Positions 31,382 through 42,500 of a stretch of 64,000 bases of DNA are shown piece by piece. Origin of the DNA: Acephala macrosclerotiorum (lineage: Eukaryota > Ascomycota > Leotiomycetes > Helotiales > Mollisiaceae). The DNA lies in NCBI GenBank assembly GCA_014904845.1, contig MU119419.1, positions 1-64,000 of the forward strand. The letters are read 5' to 3'. A program made the translations under genes and the position numbers. Every line of letters begins with the position of its first letter. Position 1 is the stretch's first letter. The notes beneath the pieces are model-generated. The model was not told the origin of the DNA. It did no database searches and saw only the letters and a program-made list of their open reading frames with translations.

Positions 31382-34022
31382 GTTGACAAGAGCAAAAGTA
31401 AAATGGATCTTCAGATGTGGCTGTTGGTGGGGGATCAACAATCAAAAGGAACGATTCTTAAGAGAGGGACATTCACTGATTTATGGAGCCATAGCGGGTT
31501 GGATAGAGAGGCCGAGATAAGACTGGCTTCTGGAGAAGCGACTGCAGGGCTGGGATTCGGAATGACGTTTTCCCCAGGGACGGAATGAAACATGCAGGAA
31601 GGCTGACGTGAAGCTGGTGAGAGTTTACGGCAGGAGGTCAAAGCGAAACGTCCACAAATCTCAGACCCAGACTTTTGACCGCGTTCTCCGTAATCGTCAG
31701 TGCCCTCCACCCGTACCCCATGGGATGCACGTGGAGGACAGGGGTTTTGAGGGAACTGACAATTAATTGATTGGGTTCCGAGAGGATGGAGATAGATATA
31801 CGCGTTTCATGGCGTCCTCGTTTATTTCGAAATTCTCGAACTCGAATTGATTCCAGAAATTGGTACAAGACTGGAGCAAAGAGGAGAATAAAAGAACCGC
31901 GAAACGGTCGAAGTACTAAGCCTCAACTATTAATTGGCCTTCCCATTACTAAAAAATGTAGAAATGTCGTTGCGCCATCGGTCCTTTGCCAACGTTACAA
32001 ATATATAAAGCCCGTATTTATTTTTTTTTTTATTATAAATATTTGCAAATTTATTAATATTTTAAATATTTTTATAAACTTAAAAATTTATACGATTAAT
32101 AAATACTATCGTGTTATTAACTAATGCTTAGTTTTGTTTTAAGTTTTATAATAAGGAATTTTAATTAACAGTTTTCGAAAATTCGTAATAAGGGTAATAT
32201 AAGTAGGGGCCCCGGTAAAACGCATGTGGTAAGCAAGCCTTCCGTTTGTAAGTTTGTTCCAACCTGCAACAGATCTACATGTGATACAGTGGACTACAAA
32301 CTCCCTTGGCCGAAAGTAAGACCTATGTGAGGTCTGATATATCCAGCCGATTGTCCCATGTTAAATTGGACTATTTCAAAAACGGGATGCATCGCCGCGT
32401 GAGTTCAATTGGCAGATTATCCACCCGTGCTCCATGTAAATGTGAACATATGGTCGATTGGATTCTTTTGCGCGCTGTGGGAGTATTGTTTAGGGAAATG
32501 GAACCAGCTTCTCAAAAGCAGTCTATCGTAGATTTTGCCTTTGTCGTTTGTCAATCTGCCATATTAATTCAATCAATCTGCGTCTAGATAGATACCGAGA
32601 TATAGAAATCTGGGGTCGCCTCGGAACGGCTGATGCGGGTCTGATTGAGGGAAGAAACGTCGCATTCACAATTAACGGTTTGTGGCAGACCTTACGATCG
32701 CCTTCTCTCCCATGGCATCTCAGTTTCTCTAAACTTGGCCTCTTGCAGAATTCGGACGAGGACAGTTGCTTGGGGAGCAACCATGCATCGAGTGTTCCTC
32801 CGATGCCCCTGCATGAAAAACTCATCATGGACCATCGGACGAGGGGACCAGTCGTGGAATCAAACGGAGGCGAGGGGTGGCGGGGAATCCTTCCCCGTCT
32901 TTACCGAGGCCCGCTCGAAGCTTAAAAACGTTAACTTAATTTTAGCGCTTTCTTTATTTTGTAACTCAAATAAGTTTTATTCTTTATTTATTTATTTATT
33001 ATATATTTTATATATTTTTTTATAAATTGTATAATAAAAATAAAGATATTTTAAAAAGTATTATATATATAAAGGAATTTATTTGATTTTACAAGTAGCT
33101 TTATATATACGCTGCCTTCTTAGAGTGGTGATAGTGGTGATAAAGAGTTGCATAATCACATGATAAAGTCCACCCCTGATTTCCCTTCCTCCCCTCCATT
33201 CCCAAGCTCTCTCCTTTTCAAACACTCCTATCTTACACTCCCACCCAGCACTTGTGCCCTAGCACTCATGCCCTACTTCTCTCCAGAAGCCCTGCCCTCG
33301 GCGGCACCCGCAGCACCAGCTCTGCCCTCCTCCCTGGCAGCCGTCTCCATCTTGGCTTTCAAGCATATGCCCATTAACGGCACCACCACCGCATTCCCCT
33401 ACAATGCCCTGCGCATGGCGTCCCCTACAAGGAAATTAATGCTAAAATAAGGAATAGTGCTAGGAATAAGGAATAATATTAGGAATAAGGTTTAAAATAA
33501 GGTTCAGACTAAGTTATGTCCTTAAGCTTCCAAGAGGCCGATGTAGTAGTCTTCCCCGTCTTCCAAGGGGGCAGCCCATCAAACGGTTCAAAACGTGACC
33601 GGGATGTGGGACCCGAAATCCACAGGAGTGGCAATGATCAAGGCTCCCAGTGAGTCTCTCAGCTCGCTGGGTCCAGGATTCTTCTGCCGTTCTTCTCTTG
33701 TCAGTTGAGAACCCGTATTCAGGTGATATTGGTGGAGAGTGCACTGAGACAGTGATCAATGTGGGAATGAGGTTTTACGCTCGATCGAGTATCGGCTGAT
33801 ATGGATTGTCTCAGCTGGACTGGATGCGCTAGTGAATTCACTTTATTAAGGAAACATTCCCACTTAGCTAGATGGGCAGATTAGACACCACAATACCACA
33901 CCTTTTGCCCTCTCAACTGATATCTCTCCTATGTATCGGCGTTAGTCTCAAAGAACATCGACTTTGAATCGACAACACTCGTCTAAATTATATCTTCTCT
34001 CTTCAGCTCAAGTCATCCACTA
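31382..34022. other. Gene-poor region with AT-rich relic patches
   Basis: No gene is supported. Strongly AT-rich patches at about 31985-32200 and 32930-33120 look like small RIP-type relics. A pyrimidine-rich stretch at 33175-33350 gives a Pro/Ala/Ser-rich frame (33148-33450) without known features. Short AGGAATAAGG repeats occur at 33450-33500. Confidence 0.45.
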
Positions 34023-34857
34023 AGAAAATACATTATACATTCCTCTTTCCTCCTCTTCGCTGCCGCGATTGCTTCGGTCTCAGCCCTTGTATGTCCAAAC
34101 CTCCTCTATCCGATCACGAGCACTGACATTGTCTAGCCTTCGTCTCAAGAAATTTCGTCAGCCACCACACCTGCTGCAACAGCAACTAGGACCATTGCTC
34201 TCAGAGGAGAGTGTTCATCCTCTGCTGATTGTGCAGGCGGAGCAGACTGCTATGCAGTAAATTCGATGTTGATCGCTTGATGCGGAAACTTCTAAGCCAG
34301 CTGCACATCAGACTCACAATGCGCATACAATACCTGCAACGACGGACTCTGCAACGGCTTCATCCCTTCAGCGACCACCTCTACGCCAGCAAAAGCCACT
34401 GGGACTGTCGCTCTTGGGGAACAATGCTCCTTTTCGGCTGACTGCTACGCTGTTAGCTCGATGCTCATCCCCTCCTGTGACAATTTCCAAGCCAGCTGTA
34501 CCTTAGACGACCAGTGCGCGTACAATACCTGCAATGACGGCCTCTGCAACGGTTTCATTGCATCAACGACCACCACTTCAGTCGCCCGGACCGAGTCGAC
34601 ATCGACAACAGTCTATCTCCCACTAGGTGCAGACTGCAACCCAGATTCGACACCATGCGCAAATGGCGCCGATTGCTACGCATCAAACTCGATGCTTCAA
34701 CCAAGATGTGGCAACTTTGCTAGTTCCTGCACTTCCGGTTCAGTGTGCATCCAATTTGTGTAACATGGATACTGGACTTCACACTGGACCTTTATCGTCG
34801 AGTACGACGACATTTGTCTCTGCTACGCCGATGCTGAGCGCGTATCGAATCTTTTAA
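34023..34857 (+). pseudogene. Secreted cysteine-rich repeat protein, disabled
   Basis: The frame encodes a signal-peptide-like core (SFLLFAAAIASVSA at about 34041-34082). A 48-nt GT-AG intron follows (34089-34136), and then three copies of a Cys-rich module carrying GADCYA, SML, CGNF and CAYNTCNDGLCNGF-type motifs, separated by Thr/Ser-rich linkers. It is broken in several ways: there is no ATG in frame before the signal core; stops interrupt module 1 (TGA and TAA near 34279-34296); and a frameshift in module 3 (near 34735-34745) moves the last Cys motif to another frame, which then runs to 34857. The stops are compatible with C-to-T changes. Small secreted Cys-rich proteins of this layout are often effector candidates, but I cannot assign a role to this one. 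Confidence 0.7.
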
Positions 34858-36088
34858 GCTGATACTTTACATCAGTGGCTACGGCCATCTTATCAGCCTC
34901 AGCATTGTGTGTGTCTGTCTCAAAGTCGTATATCGGATTTTGGTATTGGGATGGGAATTCAGTATCGTGAGAATGTCTTAAACATGACAATTTTCAACAT
35001 GGGAATTTCAAGTCGAAATGTGTTCGGAATATAAGCCCGGCTTCTGGTCTCTTCTTATGTGTGGCTGTGTCTTTGGTGCCGATAATGATGACGTCGTTTA
35101 CGAATGCGATATGAAACATTCGAATGGAAAAGGACGGAGGTACAAGTAATTCTTATGTGGTGGGTGGGTGGCTGACCACCCTTTTGTATCGAGGTGTAGA
35201 TTACCATGCATATTTTTGGACACTCAAATGCCGAATCCCGATTAAGAAATCAAGACTGCGGACTTGTTTCCGTTGTTTGTCCTCACATTTCCAAGTTCTT
35301 GTGAGACTTCTTAGTTAATTCTAAGGGGGGCCTCTCGGGCGCTCAAAGTTTTCGCGTCTGTCTCAAAATCGACCTCAAAGATTCATCACTCACATCCCTA
35401 AGCCACGCTGCCCTTCTTCGGGCCTCGTGCATGCCGGTGCGGGGAAAGATCCGAACCGCCCTATTGGGCGATCAGGAGTCACACTTGTTGTGAGGCTGAT
35501 GTGGCTTCTTCCGCGATCCAGTCACCGGACCAGGCTGCACTTTTCAGTGTGCCCCTTCAAATCATTCGTACACCCTGATCTCACGCCCTTTACTCAGATT
35601 TGTCTTTCCATGGGCTCATTTGTTCGTATTGCTTCGAATTCTTTCCAACTTTTTCGTTTTGTGTCTATTTTTCTTGGCAAGTTGCCGGATTGAGTTGGTT
35701 TTGGTTCGGGAATCGGTGTCGTGATGGAGGGTCGAATGTCTTAGTTGGAGAAAATGAATCATCAGCACCACACGCGCGCCGAAGGAGGCGCATGGGCTTT
35801 TTTCAGTCATTATCTTTGCAGCCTTCACACAAGGCTTCTGCGTGACCTTGGTATTTAACTCGCGCATTCCGCTCTTCCACTTTTTCCTTTCTGATCAATC
35901 AATCACTTGTCGAGTGTCACGTTTTCTCCTTTCTTCACACGCTCGTTATATTTTAGAGTGAGGCAAGTCATCCTCGCGGACTAAGAGAGGTACATAGACC
36001 GGCCTTGAGCCGGGTGCCTGCGCTGCATCACAAATACACGATACAAATACAGCAAATAAATCAGGTAGAAAGCGACAACACAAACGAA
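34858..36088. other. Intergenic
   Basis: About 1.2 kb with no supported gene. The right end is probably the promoter and 5' leader of the next gene. An AG at 36065-36066 after a run of short motifs could be a leader intron acceptor, but this is unproven. Confidence 0.45.
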
Positions 36089-36829
36089 ATGCCGATCCAC
36101 GAACTCACCCGCCGGGACTCCTGGCCACCAACTCAGGTCCACCTCCAATCGTCCCCCTCCCATCCCTCTCACCCATCACACGATATCGAGGATATTATCG
36201 ACGCAAACCCATTCGCGTTCTTCCTAACCTCACCTGAAGAACTTGATATCGACGACTACCTCTCAGACGAAGACCTTAGCGCCGGAATCGAAACACCAGA
36301 ATCAAAATCGCCCGTTCGCGAGGTCTCGCCCAGCGCTTTGCAGCGAAACCCTCTGCCTGAAGACGTGGACGATGAGGAGGATTATGAATTCGGCTTCGGA
36401 CTTGCGATTCCGTTGAGCTTGAAGGATTTCACAAACAACACCAACTCAGGACGAAAATCTCGTACAGGAAATCGATCAAAGGAGGAAGAACTTCACGGTC
36501 TAGGCATCAATCTAGGCGATTTCCCCTCTCGAGGCAGAGCGAAAGTCCGTCTCGTCCCAGCCAGGAGCGGGCGAGGAAGAGGATTGAGACAATCGAGGAG
36601 CTTGAGCGCGCGCAGACCACAAAGTTGGACGGCGCCGAGTCCAGAAATCTTTTCGATTAGGGAGGAGAGGGAGAGTGATGAGGAGAAGAATGGGAATCCC
36701 GGGCTCAGTATGAAGGTTGATGAGGATATTTACTCGGCGAGCGCGCCTGCGAGTACGCAAATTGGTGGTATTATGGCGAGTCCGAAGACGAAGCCGAAGG
36801 AGAAGAAGAGGGTTCATTGGGCACTATAA
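36089..36829 (+). CDS. Hypothetical acidic, mostly disordered protein
   Basis: This frame of 246 residues starts at the ATG at 36089 (MPIHELTRRDSWPP). The frame is open from a TTG at 36005, which I do not use. I do not recognise a domain. An acidic stretch with DIDDYLSDEDLSAG and DVDDEEDYEFGFGLAIPLSL is followed by an Arg-rich middle (RSGRGRGLRQSRSLSARRPQ), another acidic patch, and a basic C terminus ending KKRVHWAL. Coding-like base use and a run of short conserved-looking motifs suggest a real gene, and the composition suggests an intrinsically disordered, possibly nuclear protein. Function unknown. Confidence 0.65.
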   Translation: MPIHELTRRDSWPPTQVHLQSSPSHPSHPSHDIEDIIDANPFAFFLTSPEELDIDDYLSDEDLSAGIETPESKSPVREVSPSALQRNPLPEDVDDEEDYEFGFGLAIPLSLKDFTNNTNSGRKSRTGNRSKEEELHGLGINLGDFPSRGRAKVRLVPARSGRGRGLRQSRSLSARRPQSWTAPSPEIFSIREERESDEEKNGNPGLSMKVDEDIYSASAPASTQIGGIMASPKTKPKEKKRVHWAL

Positions 36830-37393
36830 GTGAGTGCCTTGGGTAGATGATGGGTTATTTGAGCGTCGATTGCATTGCAGGAGTTTTGGATGGTTGCATG
36901 GGTTGCATGGTTTGAATGGATTGCATGGTTTGCGTTGCTTCGAGAGACAATACGGCATGATTAAAGAGCTGCTTTAAGTTGGGATGGGACGGCATTTGCA
37001 CTCCACTTACATCCTTGCTTAGTACAGAGCAGCGAATCTTTCCGTGGTTTCTGAGGTTATAACTTCTCATATGGTACGCTTAGGGTACATAGGGGCTCGC
37101 GAGAGCAGGGTAGTAGATTGCTAGGATTAATACATTACAGATTGCTTGATTATCAATTGTTACCTCCAAAGCACTTTTGCTGTGATTTATCCTTTCATTG
37201 GCTGATGATCAGCACTAGTCTTCTTCTGGAATGCTGGCCGATCCACCCCCATTTTAAATTGGGTCTGGGATTCACGTTCTTTCAACCTCACATCAGCTTC
37301 CCAGGAGTTCACGATGAGACTTCGTACACATCTTTCAATGAGAACCCTGCGGCCTAGATATCAGGCTGGTGGCGGCCTCTTGATCTCACCGGC
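36830..37393. other. Intergenic
   Basis: About 560 bp between two plus-strand genes. A short GGTTGCATGG-type simple repeat lies near 36895-36930. No gene seen. Confidence 0.5.
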
Positions 37394-38972
37394 ATGCCGA
37401 TCGTGAAGAGAAGCAGAGCTTCAAAACCTAAGTAAGGGAGGATGCTTCACTTGCAAGCAGGTTTCTCTTCTCATAGAACGTCGAGCATTGAGCTAACGCA
37501 AATCTAGATCGCGACGCATCAAATGCGATGAGCGAAAGCCCTTTTGCCAGCGGTGTACCAGGTTTGGCTATCAATGTCAAGGGTACGATGATGGTTCTGG
37601 CCTGACCAAGCCTGATCATGTCATCCACAAACTCCTGCCGAAGCCTATCGAAGTTGCACAGTCGGCTCCCATTATTACATACTCGATTTCGGATGGTCTA
37701 TCCTTTTCCGATAAATTGGAGTCTTGGTACTTTCGTCTCTTCCAAGACGAAATTTCAGACGAACTCTCCGCAGGGTTCGAGACCAATTTATGGAATCGCG
37801 TCGTTCTCCAAGCCTGCGTCAATGATTCAATTCGGCAAATAACCATTGCAACGGCAGCTTTGAAAAAAGCCGGAAGGGAGCCCTCGAACGCTCTCTCGTC
37901 TCAACACCGTAAGTATGCGTTGCACCAATATGGCAGGGCTTTGAGGGGAATTCGCGGCATCCTTGGTTCCAGCGCTCAAAGTCTTCGAATTACTTTGATC
38001 GCAGCTCTTCTCATCTTTGTTTTCGAAAGCATGTTGGGAGATACCAAAAGCGCTGTGAGGAACATCCAGAGCGCTCTAGATATGGTTAATCAACGACTTC
38101 TACCCAGATGCCACGGTTATCGCGGCCCTTTCGTCACGAGAGCATTCCTTCCACCGAACATGGTAGATTTGATCGACGAAGAGATTCTGAAGAGCTTTCT
38201 ACGCCTTGATCGACCTGCCATTGGACTTCTAAGTCGAAGTCAAGGCTCGCGGCCGATTCAAGACAGAATGATCAGCTCGAAGCTCTACCTCGAGGAATTT
38301 CAGATTCCCAACAAGTTTAGAACGATCAACGAGGCCAGACTCTGCTACGAAATGATTCGTTTCCGAGTGTTTCCGGAGCATAAATTCGAGAGTAAGCTGC
38401 AGGAGACAACCTCACTACCACAAGGAGCATCAGCGCCAGCGATCTTATTAATGGAGCTCTTTTCTGAGACCACAGATGGTGAATCGGCTCCAGCAATTCT
38501 TGCCCACCTCCGTCGGTGGCATCGTGCCTTCCGTCCATTGCTCGATTTCTCGAGGACAGAGGAAGGCTCAAGCACCTATATCCCGGCAATGATTTTGCAT
38601 ATTCAAGGCACGTCAATTGAAACTCCTCTTTCTTCCCGTAACGCTGGCGTTCATCCATTACCTGCCGATTCATCAGTTGTAGCAGCACGGGAGGTCGTCC
38701 AACTTTCGAAAGCTCTCGTTGCGGATCCTAGATTCACCAAAACATTCGTCTTTGAGATGGGTATCATTCCTTGTCTATGGATTGTCATCATACTATATCC
38801 TGACTTCTATCTGAAAAGGGAAGCTCTAGCTGTCCTTCACTCCATGCAACCCAGGGTAGAGTGTGTATGGGATAGCAGAGTCGTCGCTGATACCGGAGAG
38901 AACGTCGTCGATATGCTCGAGAAACAAAAAAAGACCAGACTTGATCAATTCACCGAATTGAACTTGGAATAA
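37394..38972 (+). CDS. Zn2Cys6-family transcription regulator, zinc cluster depends on splicing
   Basis: The main exon (37508-38972) begins SRRIKCDERKPFCQRC, the second half of a Zn2Cys6 cluster. It continues with a fungal transcription-factor middle region (LESWYFRLFQDEISDEL) and ends LDQFTELNLE. A canonical intron 37432-37507 (GTAAGG...TCTAG) from the ATG at 37394 (MPIVKRSRASKP) gives 500 residues in frame but deletes the first Cys pair. The genomic sequence at 37437-37457 does encode that pair in another frame (GGCFTCK). It would join in frame only through a GC-AG intron 37457-37507, and that frame has no upstream ATG (stop at 37404). So either the protein has lost half its zinc cluster, an upstream exon is missing from my model, or there is a one-base frameshift near 37430. 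Such proteins usually bind CGG-type sites. The target is unknown. Confidence 0.7.
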
Positions 38973-39540
38973 TTGCTTGAGATTGCTGAGCCGTTCTGAA
39001 AGCCATGTTCAGAAGTCTGTCGGTGCCGGACCAGATCCTGGATGAAAGCTGCAACGTTTCGCAGTCAAAATGTCCCAAAATCTTTGGTTCTTTCAGCAAG
39101 CGGATGATCGGAATCCCTTTACCACGTATGGAACATGGTTTATTACAACTTTTTAAAGAAGGATCGACTCTCTAGTGGCTCTCAACTACCCAAACAAGAA
39201 AATAACAAGACAAGAAGCCTCCTAGCACGTGCTTTCCGTCTAGAAAGCCCCCTGCCTGAGGCCCAACGCCACAACCTGCATGGTGCCGACATCTCGAGAG
39301 AACGATTGGCCGCCCGCAGCCTCATGCCCTTCAGATTCCTGCACACCCTTGAATGCCCACGAACCCCATGGCCAAACTTTGAGTTTCTGCCCAGTGGCAA
39401 TGCCCCTTCGCCAAGAGAGTTCCGCTGTTTGCTCTTTAAACGTCACGGTCGGCAACATGCTCTCTCGAGACCTCAATCCTACTCTCGCCGTAAGAGTCAG
39501 TGCCGGATAGAATGCTCAACGACTGCATTGCTGGTTGCGG
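38973..39540. other. Intergenic, promoter side of the giant gene
   Basis: A frame at 39135-39572 has no ATG-led family match and overlaps the next start. I treat it as non-coding. Confidence 0.45.
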
Positions 39541-42500
39541 ATGGAGCAGGAAATGGTGCCCAATTGGCCTGATGACTTGGTGCTGAACCCAGAAGAAACA
39601 AGGCTGAATCACATGACCGTGAACCCGGCAGAAATGTCTACAGACTTCCCCGATATGGATGACGATATGTTTAGTGGCTTACTTCCTAGTCTGAGGTACT
39701 TGCCCGGTTTGAGTGTGCTTCAGCGGGAGTTTCCCATGTCGACTCTCGCCGAGCCCAATCCAGAAACGCAGGGACAAGACATCGACATGTTCTCTATGCA
39801 TCCGTTTGATCCGAATCAAAATCATTCGCAAATGAGTGGTTTAGTTGGTACGTTGAATCGGAATTATATATATGCTGCCGAGATCTGACAAGAAACACAG
39901 GAGGCACTTCCCAATACGCTCTTGATTATGAAGTAACTACTCGTCAAATCCCTCACCACGTTCAACAAGGATATGAGGCCCCTGAATACAACAACCAGGA
40001 CTTCAACTCGCACCGCCTTCCTCAATCATTCAATCAAGCTTATAACCAACCACCCTTTTCAATGTCCACTTCCATGACCAGCAATCTGCCGCCCAATCAA
40101 GCATCATTTTCGTCGGAGCCATCCTACTTTACTTCTCAAGACGCCAATAGCAGTCAGGTCAAGGACGTCACGCCCGCGATAGAACCTCCAAACGCACCGA
40201 GAGCGGTCGCTTACCTTCGACGGAAAGAAAAGACTAGATATCGACGTTCAATCTCTCGAGCTACTCGCAGTCCCCTCCCTTCTTCGTCGCCTGGAGAGAA
40301 CAGAATGTACCACCGTGGAACCAGCAATAGCTCGATCTCCGAGGAGAGTCAAAACAGTCATCACATTGACGCTCAGCAAGAACTAAACTTGCTAGAGAAA
40401 AGTTTTAAACCAACTTCGTCCTTTGCCCAACGCAAGAAGGCACATCTCCTGAAAGAACTTGCAGACAAGCAGGCCGAAGTTCTTCGTCAGTTGAAGGAGC
40501 TCATGATTGATGATGAGAAGTTCGGAGGATCCTCGGACGTCGAGAGCAACGACCTTCTCACAAGCACAGTTCCATCCTCGAAGGTTTCTGCCGCTACTTC
40601 CGAGATCCTCGAATCAGATGAATCGGCTGATAACACGTCGGTATCGTCTACCCCTCGCCAGCTTGAAAACATTCCAACATCGATTGAGGATGGACAGCCT
40701 CCATGCAAACACAAACCATGTCAGAAATGTGGATTCAGCACCCTCTATCACTGCACATACAAAGGTTGTGGCCATGCGACGCATCAATTTGCTGATTTTG
40801 TGAGACACGAGGGCGGCGAAGGTCACTGGCCCCAAAATAGGTTTATGTGCTTAGACTGCTGTCCCGATCCATCGAACCCAGCCCACAAGGTCCCGACCGA
40901 CGAGAATGGCAATCCGATATGCGTATTCTGTCTCCTTCCTTTCTACCTACTGCCAGGTACACCCAAGGAACACTTCCTCGGGTGCACGACGGCACGAAAT
41001 GACGCTACCACATTTGGACGGGTAGATCATCTGATCGAACATCGTCGTAGTATCCACGGCATCATAGGTGCTAACAAAGCGAAACAGAAGGAAATCAACC
41101 AGACTGCAGCTTCGTGGAAGTACCCAATCGAGAGCGATTGGCCCCGAGAATGTAGAATATGCGGAGTCAGGTTCACAACCTGGGATGAGAGGATGAAGCA
41201 CTTGGGTGAGCACTTCCAAGAGGATTTCAAGAAGTCGAAACGACCCTTTCTACCACCAAAGGATTTCGCGCCAGGGCCTGGGCCTTCAAGGAAGGATGAA
41301 GACGAGGATGATGATGATACTCCAAATGGTGGCAACGGCGGTCCACGCTCGTATGTTGCAGGGCAAAAAGGACAATCACAAACTACCAGGCAGTCAGGAG
41401 TATCTGGGACAAGTTCATCCAGATCAAGTCAGGGACAGAGAACTCAAGGTCATCAACACATCCAGACTCGCGACATCTATGGCAACACTCCACTTCATTA
41501 CCTAGCATCGAGTTCCAGTTTGGCGCTTCAAAGATATCTTAATGACCCAGATGAGCCCTTTGCAACGCGCTGGAGCCTTGGGCTAGTACCACAGTACGAC
41601 AATTCATCCCGAGTGAAGCACTTGTTGGCTCTCATTCGCGACCGACAACAGCATTTTGCATCTGTCGATCAGCATATAGAATCTGTACCAGACACAGGCA
41701 GGTCACAGCTACAGTTGGTGGCCAAGCAGAGTCCTGGCTCAAGTGGGGTATTGCAAGGGAGCTTCGCTCATAGAACTCATCAACGTACATTCAGACTGCC
41801 GTCCCACGGAGTCAAACAAAGCGTGTATTTTGAAGCTGCTACGCTGCTTCAACATTCACACTTCATATCGAACCTGAACACTATTCCAATGACCATCGTA
41901 CATTGGTGGGAGGAGGCCACGCCTCCGTCGGTCTGTAAAACGATATCCAACGGCAGCACCACAGACGGACCGGCGATCTCATATGGCAGCAAAATGGGAC
42001 CTGGAAGCCCATTTTCCTTACATGTTCGAGATCTCAACACCCCCGAGTTCTCCACCCACAAAGCTGGGGTAGGCACAACGGACCTGGTCTCCATCCATGA
42101 CCTGGGTCGCAATTGGAATTCATCATGGCCGGAGAAAAAGTCTTCCGCTCTCAATTGGTATTTGGAACACTGGCACGAAGATTTCGAGCTCACTCGAGGC
42201 GACATACTGGTCATGCTCCAGTACACAGCTCCAAAGACGCGGGAAGACTATTTCAAAAACGTTCTATCACCGACAGATAGAGAGCAGATGATACAATACT
42301 GGTGGTCTCTCTTCAAGTTCATGAAAGCGCTCACGATACTACACCGTGGCAAGCCCGATGATGGCTGTAAAGATATAACCCAAGGGTATGTAACACTCAG
42401 GAACGCGGAGTGATCCCGACTCTAACTTCATCTGCCCTCACTAACTTTTCTGGTGCTGTAGCTTTCACCAAGATATAAAGCCTGTCAACATTCTGCTCAC

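Noticed and set aside
33148..33450. Pro/Ala/Ser-rich frame
   Set aside because: Produced by pyrimidine-rich sequence. No family features.
39135..39572. Frame upstream of the giant gene
   Set aside because: Overlaps the start of the better-supported gene in another frame and has no known motifs.
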